A DNA stretch of 42,414 bases from Alistipes sp. (GTDB taxonomy: Bacteria; Bacteroidota; Bacteroidia; Bacteroidales; Rikenellaceae), in NCBI GenBank assembly GCA_017517705.1, contig JAFWYM010000028.1:1-42414 (forward strand). The letters are read 5' to 3'. Positions 1 to 7,646 of the stretch are shown here, piece by piece. Position 1 is the stretch's first letter. Each line of letters starts with the position of its first letter. Below the pieces are notes generated by a model that saw only the letters and a program-made list of their open reading frames with translations, was not told the origin of the DNA and ran no database searches. The position numbers and the translations under genes are program-made.

Positions 1-25
1 GTGGGTAATAAAGGAGGTATGGACA

Positions 26-59
26 CAAAAAAACCTTACAACAGGGTGTGTTATAAGGT
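26..59 (-). terminator. Intrinsic terminator of tRNA-Arg(TCT)
   Basis: Read on the minus strand, an 11-bp stem (ACCTTATAACA / TGTTGTAAGGT, one G-U pair) encloses a CACCC loop and is followed by seven Ts. It lies 8 nt past the tRNA 3' end. Confidence 0.85.
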
Positions 60-66
60 CTAAAAG

Positions 67-140
67 TGATTCCGGCGGGATTCGAACCCACGACCCACAG
101 CTTAGAAGGCTGTTGCTCTATCCAGCTGAGCTACGGAACC
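67..140 (-). tRNA. tRNA-Arg (anticodon TCT)
   Basis: The minus strand reads as a complete cloverleaf. Acceptor arms are GGTTCCG and CGGAATC (one G-U pair), the T arm is GTGGG-TTCGAAT-CCCGC, and the anticodon loop CTTCTAA gives TCT, decoding AGA. The discriminator is A and CCA is not encoded. It has its own promoter upstream and terminator downstream. Confidence 0.95.
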
Positions 141-233
141 AACACCTATGTCATTGTCGCGGCCTACATTCTGAACGGGCTCAAGAGTGTGGTCTACATT
201 CGCTCAAAATAGGCGCTGCGACTTTAAGCGGTG

Positions 234-264
234 CAAAGTTATACAAAATATATCTATCTGCAAA
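234..264 (-). promoter_or_regulatory. Bacteroides-type promoter of tRNA-Arg(TCT)
   Basis: On the minus strand TTTG, 19 nt, then TAACTTTG match the Bacteroidota primary-sigma consensus exactly. Transcription would start about 90 nt upstream of the mature tRNA. Confidence 0.75.
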
Positions 265-474
265 ATTTTTCTCGCAGCTTACTGCCAAAATCTTATCACA
301 AAATATCATTATCACTGTGGCAGCGATTGCAACAATCAATGATACGGTGAGTTGCGCAGCCGATGAAAATGGTTGATGCCCTGGTATATGTGGGCATGGC
401 TCACAACACCGAGAGGTTACGGTAGTACTTCAGTCAGCGAGTCCATCGCTATCGTCTCGCTTCTGCCCGCCAAA
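265..474. other. Intergenic stretch without a supported gene
   Basis: Together with 141-233 this separates the hypothetical gene (minus) from the tRNA. Small open frames here have no start context, no domain and overlap the tRNA or the neighbouring gene. I see no convincing hairpin or repeat. Confidence 0.5.
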
Positions 475-1158
475 TTACTTAAGCGTGCATCTATATATAT
501 TGGTGCAGCGCTCAACAATCTGCGATGTGTGCTTCGCGAGTGTGGCGTCGTCGATGGTTATATTGCGTGCTGCGGCGCGCGTGGCAATGTCGTTGGCAAT
601 GTTGGCATCGAGGGTGGCGAGGCTCTCGGCGATAATGCTTTCGACCTCCGTGTCATCAATGTCGCGTGCTGAGCGGAGGTCGTTGCACTCCTCGGTGGCT
701 ATGGCGCACCAACGCTCGTCTACGGCGCTATATATCCGCTCCAGAGCCTCCGTATTATACGCATCATCTGCAGGGGTGCTGCCAAGTAACAGGAATAGTA
801 TGGCGCCGATGACTATGGCTATGGCTGTGATAGTGAGGATGATGACTCCCCAACGTCGCTTCACGGGGATGATGTCGACATCGACGGCAGGGTGTACCTC
901 GCGTGAGGAGCAGAAGTCGCTCCAGCTGCCATAGCCCACATAGTGTGCCAGGGCTGAGAGCACCGAGGGGCGGGGCGCTATGCGTTGGCGCTTAGCAAGA
1001 AACATAAGCTCGAGATGTCTCGGATCGGTGTTCAGTGCTGAGGTCTCGCGTATGCTCTCTGATAGTTGCGCACAATCCTCGGCCGAGGTAATATCGCGGC
1101 CGAACTTCTCCACGACCATCTCCTTGAGTCGTGCTATATATTGCTCCTGCGTTGTCAT
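475..1158 (-). CDS. Hypothetical single-pass membrane protein with Bacteroidota HTH-like N-terminal module
   Basis: 227 residues, function unknown. Residues about 1-85 resemble the N-terminal module of many Bacteroidota membrane-anchored proteins: a helical segment ending in a 'LA.YVGYGSWSDFC' signature (recognised from memory). One transmembrane helix spans about 104-126 (WGVIILTITAIAIVIGAILF). The remaining 100 residues are acidic and alanine-rich with three cysteines and presumably lie outside the cytoplasm. The start codon overlaps the mutS stop codon by one base (TAATG), so it is probably translated by coupling and transcribed from the mutS promoter. Nothing in it points to a repair role; the link to mutS may be only transcriptional. 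Confidence 0.8.
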   Translation of the reverse strand: MTTQEQYIARLKEMVVEKFGRDITSAEDCAQLSESIRETSALNTDPRHLELMFLAKRQRIAPRPSVLSALAHYVGYGSWSDFCSSREVHPAVDVDIIPVKRRWGVIILTITAIAIVIGAILFLLLGSTPADDAYNTEALERIYSAVDERWCAIATEECNDLRSARDIDDTEVESIIAESLATLDANIANDIATRAAARNITIDDATLAKHTSQIVERCTNIYRCTLK

Positions 1159-3860
1159 TATATGCCTGCTATGCGCTTTATCTCGTTAAGTTTATTGAGT
1201 GCCTCGAGGGGTGTCAGCGAGTCTATATCCAACCCCTTTATGCGGTCGCGTATATCTATGAGCACGGGGTCGTCGAGTTGGAACATCGAGAGCTGTATGT
1301 TGTCCTTCGTCTCTATTGCCGACTCTGCCACTGAGCGTTTGCGTCCGCGCGTCTTTAGGGCGCCTGAAGGGACTATCTCGCCCGAGCCGTATACCTTCTC
1401 GAGATTTGCGAGGATGGCCTCGGCGCGCGATACTACGGAGCGTGGCATGCCCGACATACGCGCTACGTGGATACCGAACGAGTGCTCCGTGCCTCCGCGC
1501 ACAAGTTTACGCAGGAAGACGATGGTCTTATCCACCTCCTTCACGGTCACGTGGTAGTTCTTCACACGTGGCAGCATATTCTCCAACTCGTTGAGCTCGT
1601 GGTAGTGCGTGGCAAAGAGAGTCTTGGCGGCGCCCTGCGTGTTGTTATGCAGGTACTCGACCATGGCCCAAGCGATGGATATGCCGTCGTAGGTACTCGT
1701 ACCACGACCTATCTCGTCGAGAAGCACAAGGCTGCGCTCCGATATGTTGTTGAGGATGCTTGCCGACTCCAACATCTCGACCATGAAGGTAGACTCGCCC
1801 TCGGCGATGTTATCCGAGGCTCCGACACGTGTAAATATCTTATCCACGATGCCTATACGTGCCGCCTTTGCCGGCACGAAGGAGCCCATCTGTGCCATGA
1901 GGACAATGAGGGCTGTCTGTCGTAGCAGTGCCGACTTACCCGACATATTGGGTCCCGTGATGACGATAATCTGCTGGTCGTCGTTCGAGAGGTGTACGTC
2001 GTTGGGGATATACTCCTGGCCTATGGGCATAAGGGTCTCGATGACGGGGTGGCGTCCCTCTTTGATATCTAAGACTGTGGAGTCGTCAACCGTAGGACGC
2101 ACATATTTGCGTTCGCGTGCTATGCGTGCCAACGACTGCAGGCAGTCCATGTGTGCCACGGCACGTGCATCGCGCTGTATGGGTGCAATATGGCGCCCAA
2201 CGAAGGCTACTATCTCGGCATATATTGCCGCCTCGATTTGTAGTATGCGCTCCTCGGCACCCATAATCTTCTGCTCGTACTCCTTCAATTCGGCCGTGAT
2301 GTAACGCTCGGCACCTGTGAGTGTCTGCTTGCGAATCCAGCTCTCGGGCACCTTATCCTTGTGTGTGTTGCGCACCTCGATGTAGTAGCCAAAGACGTTG
2401 TTGTATGCCACCTTTAGCGATGGTATACCTGTCGCCTCGCTCTCGCGTTGCTGCAATGCCTGGAGGTAGTCCTTGCCATGGAGAGCTATGCGACGCAGGT
2501 CGTCAAGCTCGGCAGATACGCCCGAGGCTATGATACCTCCCTTCTGTATCTGGTTGGTCTCAGGGTCGGGGTATATCTCCGTCTCGAGGCGCTTGCGCAC
2601 AGCCTCGAGGGTGTCGATGGTGGCGGCTATGGCGTGGAGAGCGTCGCTATCTGTCGACTCCATCAGCGCGCGTATTATCTCTATCGCCTGTAGCGAGTTT
2701 TTCAGCTGCACCAGCTCGCGTGGTGTCACACGCTCCGTGGCTACACGCGAGGCTATACGCTCGAGGTCGCCAACGAGTGCTATCTGCTCGCGCATAGCAT
2801 CGGCAAAGTCGCCGTCCGTGACAAACTTCTCAACTATATCCTGACGTTGGCGTATCTTCGCGATGTCCATCAGAGGCATTGCCACCCAGCGCTTTAGCTG
2901 GCGGCCGCCCATAGCTGTGAGTGTGCGATCGATGGTGTCAGCGAAGCTGCACTTTGCCATGGTGCTGTTTGTCGAGAAGAGCTCGAGGTTGCGTATCGTG
3001 AAGCGGTCGATCCATACGGCATCGCCACGCTCGATACGTTGGATTGAGGATATGTGTGCCGTGTGGTGGTGCTCGGTGAACTCGAGGTAGTAGAGTATTG
3101 CTCCTGCTGCCGATATTCCTGCCGTCATCGTCTCTATGCCGAAGCCCTTGAGCGTAGGCACGCCGAGTTGTGAGGCGAGCTTATCGCGGTTTACACTCTC
3201 GGAGAATACCCACTCGTCGAGACGATAGGTGTAGTGCTTCGAGCCGAAGGCCTCGTTGAAGCGCTCCTCGCGGCCACGCTGGAAGATAATCTCCTTGGGT
3301 TGTAGGTTGGAGATGAGCTTGTCGATATAGCTGTCGTCGCCCTCAGCAACGTAGAACTCGCCCGTGGAGAGGTCGAGGAAGGCTACGCCTGTGGTTGTCT
3401 TAGCAAAGAATACCGATGCGAGAAAGGTATTCTCCTTGCCCGCAACGAGGTTTTCGCCCATGACGATGCCGGGTGTCACCATCTCAACAACGCCACGCTT
3501 GACTAAGCCCTTTACCATCTTGGGATCCTCGAGTTGCTCGCAGATGGCCACGCGCTCGCCCGCGCGTACCAGCTTGGGCATATATGTGTCTATGGCATGA
3601 TAGGGGAAGCCGGCAAGCTCTACGTATGATGCTGAACCATTGGCACGACGTGTGAGTGTTATGCCGAGTATGGCGCTGGCCTTTATGGCATCCTCGCCAA
3701 ATGTTTCGTAGAAGTCGCCCACACGGAAGAGCAGGATAGCATCGGGATGCACCGCCTTTATTTGATAGTATTGCTTCATCAGCGGTGTCTCGACATACTT
3801 CTTCTCCTTGCTCTTCTTCTCCTTGTCTGTGGGTATCTCTGCTTTTATCTTTGCGCTCAT
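1158..3860 (-). CDS. mutS: DNA mismatch repair ATPase MutS
   Basis: 900 residues, full length for bacterial MutS. It binds base mismatches and small loops and starts mismatch repair with MutL. The mismatch-reading Phe-X-Glu motif is present (GDFYE, Phe50 and Glu52) after an N-terminal Lys/Glu-rich extension of about 25 residues. The ATPase domain has Walker A GPNMSGKS, Walker B with the signature LLDEIGRGTSTYDG, and the FATHYHEL switch. The C-terminal tail with the LTPLEAL.KL.ELK-like helix (PLEALNKLNEIK) is intact. The start at 3860 follows a strong promoter by about 20 nt. A hypothetical membrane gene follows with a one-base overlap. Confidence 0.98.
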   Translation of the reverse strand: MSAKIKAEIPTDKEKKSKEKKYVETPLMKQYYQIKAVHPDAILLFRVGDFYETFGEDAIKASAILGITLTRRANGSASYVELAGFPYHAIDTYMPKLVRAGERVAICEQLEDPKMVKGLVKRGVVEMVTPGIVMGENLVAGKENTFLASVFFAKTTTGVAFLDLSTGEFYVAEGDDSYIDKLISNLQPKEIIFQRGREERFNEAFGSKHYTYRLDEWVFSESVNRDKLASQLGVPTLKGFGIETMTAGISAAGAILYYLEFTEHHHTAHISSIQRIERGDAVWIDRFTIRNLELFSTNSTMAKCSFADTIDRTLTAMGGRQLKRWVAMPLMDIAKIRQRQDIVEKFVTDGDFADAMREQIALVGDLERIASRVATERVTPRELVQLKNSLQAIEIIRALMESTDSDALHAIAATIDTLEAVRKRLETEIYPDPETNQIQKGGIIASGVSAELDDLRRIALHGKDYLQALQQRESEATGIPSLKVAYNNVFGYYIEVRNTHKDKVPESWIRKQTLTGAERYITAELKEYEQKIMGAEERILQIEAAIYAEIVAFVGRHIAPIQRDARAVAHMDCLQSLARIARERKYVRPTVDDSTVLDIKEGRHPVIETLMPIGQEYIPNDVHLSNDDQQIIVITGPNMSGKSALLRQTALIVLMAQMGSFVPAKAARIGIVDKIFTRVGASDNIAEGESTFMVEMLESASILNNISERSLVLLDEIGRGTSTYDGISIAWAMVEYLHNNTQGAAKTLFATHYHELNELENMLPRVKNYHVTVKEVDKTIVFLRKLVRGGTEHSFGIHVARMSGMPRSVVSRAEAILANLEKVYGSGEIVPSGALKTRGRKRSVAESAIETKDNIQLSMFQLDDPVLIDIRDRIKGLDIDSLTPLEALNKLNEIKRIAGI

Positions 3861-3882
3861 CGTATATCTATATATAACCTTG

Positions 3883-3913
3883 CAAAGGTACGAAATGCTT
3901 TCGACAATTCAAA
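3883..3913 (-). promoter_or_regulatory. mutS promoter
   Basis: On the minus strand TTTG, a 19-nt spacer and TACCTTTG match the Bacteroides -33/-7 consensus. The box ends 22 nt upstream of the mutS start codon, so the leader is very short. Confidence 0.75.
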
Positions 3914-3943
3914 ATGTAGCTCTACCTATCTCCTTCTGCGCAT

Positions 3944-5362
3944 CTACTCGTCGAAGAAACGCTCGTCGAAGTTGACTAAATATATGCGCTCCGTGGCTCG
4001 CGTGATGGCGGTGTATAGCCAGCGTAGCATATCCTTTGACATGGTCTCGTCGCCAAATAAACATCTGTCGACAAATACGGCCTTCCACTGTCCTCCCTGC
4101 GCCTTATGGCACGTCACGGCGTATGCAAACTTAACCTGCATGGCGTTGAAGTGCGGATTTTCGCGTATGGCACGATAGCGCTTGGCCTTGGCCTTGATAT
4201 CCTCGTAGTCCTTCTCGACCTCGAGGAATAGACGGTGGCTCTCGTCGCGCGTGAGCGAGGGCGACTCGGAGCTCAGGGTGTCGAGCATAACCTTAGCATC
4301 CATCTGGTAGTCGTCGTAGTCGGGGAACTCCACCTGGGCATCGATGAAGCGGAAGCCGTAGAACTCCTCGAAGCGACGTATGCGCTTTAGGCGCACCACG
4401 TCGCCATTTGCCACGAACGACATGGGCGACTGCTCGTCGCGCTCGGCATAGTGATAGTTGTTCTTCACGATCATGAGCATATCGCCGCTCTCGATCTCCT
4501 CCTCGGCCGAGAGATTGTAGCGACGTATGCCCTCGTTGTAACGGTTGGCGCGCTTGTTCGAGCGCGTTATGACGATTGTCTCGTCGCGACCATAGCGATC
4601 GTAGCAATCTTGTAATGTCTCAAGTAGCTCGCTGCCTTCTACGCGCTGAAAGTCGGGCTTCGACATGTCGAAGTGGGGGATCTCGTATATGCGGTTCTCG
4701 AGCATGCAGCGTAGCATCGTGGCGTTGAAGAGTATTCCCGAGTCGGCCGTCTGTCTCACCACCTCGTCCATCGAGGCATACTCCACATCGCCGTAGGGTA
4801 GTAGTTCCGAGGGTTGAAGTGCAGGGCTGTAGTCGTCGCCCACGGGTGGCAGCTGAGCGTCGTCGCCCACGAGCATCAGCCGGCACTCCTTGCCGCTACG
4901 TACGTACGAGACGAGGTCTTCGAGGAGGTTGCCCGTGCCGAAGGTAGCGCCCTCCGAGGAGTGTGCCGAGAGCATCGAGGCCTCGTCGACGATGAATATG
5001 GCGCCACGCTCCTTGTTGTAGTCGAGCGAGAAGCGCGACTCGTATCCCGTGGTGCTACGCTCGCGATATATCCTTTTGTGTATGGTGTGAGCCTCCTTTC
5101 CGGCATAGCGCGAGAGTACCTTGGCGGCACGCCCCGTAGGGGCGAGGAGTATTGTTTTGATACCCAAATCGTTGAGTGCCGCAACGAGCGCCGCGATGAT
5201 TGTCGTCTTGCCCGTGCCGGCATATCCGTTGAGTAGAAATATACGCCTGTAATCGTCGTCGGCGAGCCATGAAGATAGCTGTTCGATGATTTTTTTTTGG
5301 TTAAAAGTTGCTTCGAACGATAATTTTGCGTAAATTTGATGCGTAATATGTGTGTTAAGCAT
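3944..5362 (-). CDS. RecD-like ATP-dependent DNA helicase (superfamily 1B)
   Basis: 472 residues. Walker A is GYAGTGKT (about 46-53), followed by APTGRAA (motif Ia) and FIVDEASMLS (motif II, about 123-132). Then come LVGDDAQLPPVG (motif III) and, at the C-terminus, AYAVTCHKAQGGQWKAVFVD and YTAITRATERIYLVN, a UvrD-like C-terminal domain. This is the short RecD/Pif1-like helicase common in Bacteroidota, without RecB/RecC partners. It probably unwinds DNA with a 5'-3' polarity (family knowledge), but its pathway is unclear. It is divergent from the next gene; a plus-strand promoter lies inside its 5' coding end. The start at 5362 gives the usual distance to Walker A. Confidence 0.9.
   Translation of the reverse strand: MLNTHITHQIYAKLSFEATFNQKKIIEQLSSWLADDDYRRIFLLNGYAGTGKTTIIAALVAALNDLGIKTILLAPTGRAAKVLSRYAGKEAHTIHKRIYRERSTTGYESRFSLDYNKERGAIFIVDEASMLSAHSSEGATFGTGNLLEDLVSYVRSGKECRLMLVGDDAQLPPVGDDYSPALQPSELLPYGDVEYASMDEVVRQTADSGILFNATMLRCMLENRIYEIPHFDMSKPDFQRVEGSELLETLQDCYDRYGRDETIVITRSNKRANRYNEGIRRYNLSAEEEIESGDMLMIVKNNYHYAERDEQSPMSFVANGDVVRLKRIRRFEEFYGFRFIDAQVEFPDYDDYQMDAKVMLDTLSSESPSLTRDESHRLFLEVEKDYEDIKAKAKRYRAIRENPHFNAMQVKFAYAVTCHKAQGGQWKAVFVDRCLFGDETMSKDMLRWLYTAITRATERIYLVNFDERFFDE
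5296..5328 (+). promoter_or_regulatory. Promoter for the 5422 operon, inside the divergent helicase gene
   Basis: TTTG, a 21-nt spacer and TAATTTTG. A second -7 box TAAATTTG follows at 5331-5338 with GTTG 20 nt upstream. Either would start transcription about 80-90 nt before the 5422 ATG, within codons of the helicase gene on the other strand. Confidence 0.5.
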
Positions 5363-5397
5363 ATTGGGCGTACTTTAAGTATGTCGTAAAACTGGTA

Positions 5398-5427
5398 CAA
5401 ACTTAATAATAAATAACTAAAATGAAA
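5398..5427 (-). promoter_or_regulatory. Possible promoter of the RecD-like helicase
   Basis: Minus strand TTTC, 18 nt, TAAGTTTG; the -33 box falls over the start codon of the divergent gene. The spacing is one short of the usual 19-21, so this is a weak call. Confidence 0.35.
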
Positions 5428-6216
5428 AGAACATCCATTACTTTAATTTTGTTGGCAGCTGTTGTCGGCCTTGTTTATTGGATCTGGTCGATGCTCGCTA
5501 CGCCTATCCAGTTCGAGAAGCACTTCGAGGATCGTAGCAATGCTGTGATTGAGAAGGAGGAGTACATCATCAAGCTTGTGCAGGCCTATCGCGACTCTAA
5601 CCCTGCCAAGAAGTTTACTACAAACTGGGATGAGCTTATCGACTTCGCACTTAACGGCACTATGGAGTACCGCAGCCAGATCTACGATGAGAACAATCTT
5701 AAGAATGCCGAGATTCTTGCTGAGTTGCGTAAGGATAAGAATTGGAAGAATGAGCGCGTAGTGCGTGTTGCTGCTCGTGACACCATCTTCGACGATGACT
5801 ACGGTGTATGTCGTCTCTCGGAGGAGCAGATTCGCGAGCTTCGCTATATCCCCTTCACCAATAACACCGAGGAGTTCGAGCTCGACACCATCACATACGA
5901 GTCGGGTAGCTATAAGACTCACCTTATCCGTTGCCACGCTCCCTTTGTTAAGTTCATCGACACCGATACCTACAATCAGGAGTTCTGGAACGAACTTAAC
6001 GACCGCTTCAACTACTTCATCAACCATAGCGAGGCTAATGAGGATATGAAGAAGATGAAGGCTGATGGCCTTAAGATCACGGTCGAGAAGGAGCCTAAGT
6101 ATATGATTGGTGAGGCACATCCTATACCTATGGATATTGAGTTCTTCGGTATCTCATTTGGTAGCCTTGAGGAGCCTACAAACGAGGCTGGTAGCTGGGG
6201 TGGCGCAGCAAACTAA
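5422..6216 (+). CDS. Conserved hypothetical membrane-anchored protein
   Basis: 264 residues, function unknown. Residues 7-24 form one hydrophobic helix after a short positive N-terminus (MKRTS), so it is probably anchored in the inner membrane with a periplasmic body. The body is mixed alpha/beta by composition, rich in Asp, Glu and Asn, with two cysteines and no motif I recognise. The C-terminus is Gly/Trp-rich (EAGSWGGAAN). It ends 2 nt before a DUF3822-like gene followed by rsmD, and all three probably form one operon. I infer no role from this context. Confidence 0.8.
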   Translation: MKRTSITLILLAAVVGLVYWIWSMLATPIQFEKHFEDRSNAVIEKEEYIIKLVQAYRDSNPAKKFTTNWDELIDFALNGTMEYRSQIYDENNLKNAEILAELRKDKNWKNERVVRVAARDTIFDDDYGVCRLSEEQIRELRYIPFTNNTEEFELDTITYESGSYKTHLIRCHAPFVKFIDTDTYNQEFWNELNDRFNYFINHSEANEDMKKMKADGLKITVEKEPKYMIGEAHPIPMDIEFFGISFGSLEEPTNEAGSWGGAAN

Positions 6217-6218
6217 TT

Positions 6219-6794
6219 ATGGCTAACGCGAAACATGATAATGTGTCCATCCGTCTTGAGTCGGATGGACACACTTTTTCTCCGGAGTGTGCTGCAGCAT
6301 CCGGGGCTGTTGAGGTTGTGGTGTCTACGGTTAAGACGGCGCTTGTGCCAGCGGAACTCTTTGTCGAGGACGATGCTCGGGCTGCGCTTGCCGCCGTGGG
6401 CTATGCTCCCACGACGAGTGAGAGGGTGGTGTATAGCGCTGCGGTGAGTGGTGTTGTTGCCGTTATGGCCATGGATGTGACGTGCTATGATGCTCTCGTG
6501 GAGCGCTATGGACAATCGCTGTGCTTTAACACTCCACTGCTTGAGCCTGTAGACATCCAGCGTGGTGTTCACCTAAAGCTCGATAGGGAGCTGTTGTATG
6601 TCCGTGTTTACGACGACGTAATGCTCTTTGCCGAGGTTATGGATGTAAAGAGCGATGGCGACATCCTCTACTACCTCGAGAGCATACATCGTGTGTACGA
6701 CATATATAATATGTACGCGCGCGCGACAGGCGACACGGGGCGTCTTAAGCGTCTCTGTGGCTGTAGTTTTAAAAATTTAGAAACGGGTAAGTGA
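6219..6794 (+). CDS. DUF3822-like family protein
   Basis: 191 residues. The layout (beta-rich N-terminal half with 'LVPAELF', then 'LYVRVYDDVMLFAEV' and 'DILYYLESIHRVYDI') and its place directly before rsmD fit the Bacteroidota DUF3822 family, whose members have an actin-like-fold appearance but no known function. The assignment is from memory of the family and its usual neighbour. It starts 2 nt after the previous stop and ends 1 nt before the rsmD ATG, so translation of the three genes is probably coupled. Confidence 0.65.
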   Translation: MANAKHDNVSIRLESDGHTFSPECAAASGAVEVVVSTVKTALVPAELFVEDDARAALAAVGYAPTTSERVVYSAAVSGVVAVMAMDVTCYDALVERYGQSLCFNTPLLEPVDIQRGVHLKLDRELLYVRVYDDVMLFAEVMDVKSDGDILYYLESIHRVYDIYNMYARATGDTGRLKRLCGCSFKNLETGK

Positions 6795-6795
6795 T

Positions 6796-7332
6796 ATGCG
6801 TATCATCAGTGGTAAATATCGTGGGCGCACCATCGTCCCACCGCGCAATCTTAGGGCAAGGCCTACGACCGACTTCGCTAAGGAGAACCTCTTTAATGTC
6901 CTTAACAACCTCGTCGATTTCGAGGAACTCGATGTTCTCGACCTCTTCTCGGGCACGGGCTCTATAAGCTATGAGTTCGCCTCGCGTGAGGCGCGTAGCG
7001 TTACATCTGTCGAGATAAACAGCGTACACCACAACTTCATACGCCAGACGGTACGCGACCTTAAGTTCGAGAATTTCTATGCCGTGAAGGCAAATGTATT
7101 TCTCTACCTCAAGAGTTGCGCCAAGAAGTTCGACCTTATCTTCTCGGATGCCCCGTATGACCTCGAGGGTAGCGAGGAGGTTGTGAAGCTCGTCTTTGAG
7201 CGCGACTTGCTCAGTGAGGATGGAATACTCATCTTTGAGCACTCTAAAGAGAAGGATTTTTCGTCGCACGCAAACTTTTGGCAGTCACGAAGTTATGGTA
7301 GTGTGCAGTTTTCGTTCTTCAAAAAAGTGTAA
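6796..7332 (+). CDS. rsmD: 16S rRNA (guanine(966)-N2)-methyltransferase RsmD
   Basis: 178 residues, normal length. It methylates N2 of G966 in 16S rRNA during 30S assembly, using SAM. Family marks are the N-terminal MRIISGKYRGR, then RPTTDFAKENLFN, the SAM-binding LDLFSGTGSISYEFASR, the acidic VEIN after strand 2, and the catalytic loop. That loop reads FSDAPYD, where the family normally has DPPY: the first proline is alanine here. The rest is intact, so activity is likely. It is the last gene of a three-gene operon. Confidence 0.93.
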   Translation: MRIISGKYRGRTIVPPRNLRARPTTDFAKENLFNVLNNLVDFEELDVLDLFSGTGSISYEFASREARSVTSVEINSVHHNFIRQTVRDLKFENFYAVKANVFLYLKSCAKKFDLIFSDAPYDLEGSEEVVKLVFERDLLSEDGILIFEHSKEKDFSSHANFWQSRSYGSVQFSFFKKV

Positions 7333-7359
7333 ATTTTTTAGAAAAAAAACTCAAAAAAA

Positions 7360-7390
7360 TTTGCAGATATAAAAAAATGTAGTACCTTTG
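7360..7390 (+). promoter_or_regulatory. Promoter of tRNA-Asp
   Basis: TTTG, 19-nt spacer, TACCTTTG: exact match to the Bacteroides consensus, about 50 nt upstream of the tRNA. Confidence 0.8.
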
Positions 7391-7439
7391 CATCGCAATC
7401 GAAAGGAAATACCTCCGGTTGCAAAGTTCTAAAGGTTTT

Positions 7440-7516
7440 GGTGCGTTAGTTCAGCTGGTTAGAATACGTGCCTGTCACGCACGGGGTCAGGGGTTCGAGT
7501 CCCCTACGCACCGCCA
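7440..7516 (+). tRNA. tRNA-Asp (anticodon GTC)
   Basis: Acceptor GGTGCGT pairs with ACGCACC, the anticodon stem CGTGC/GCACG holds loop CTGTCAC (anticodon GTC), and the T loop is TTCGAGT. Discriminator G and a CCA end are encoded, unlike the other three tRNAs here. A promoter lies before it and a terminator 4 nt after it. Confidence 0.95.
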
Positions 7517-7520
7517 GAGA

Positions 7521-7548
7521 GGATGATCGAAAGGTCATCCTTTTTTTT
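7521..7548 (+). terminator. Intrinsic terminator of tRNA-Asp
   Basis: Eight-bp stem GGATGATC/GGTCATCC (one G-U pair) with a GAAA tetraloop, followed directly by eight Ts. Confidence 0.92.
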
Positions 7549-7569
7549 GTGTGTATATGTGTATTTTAT

Positions 7570-7600
7570 TTTGCAGTTAAGCAGAATAATGCTATCTTTG
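7570..7600 (+). promoter_or_regulatory. Promoter of the 7647 lipoprotein gene
   Basis: TTTG, 19-nt spacer, TATCTTTG. The -7 box ends 46 nt before the ATG. Confidence 0.78.
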
Positions 7601-7646
7601 TGTTACATTACCTACATTGTGAGTTTTACTATTAAATATTTATCAC

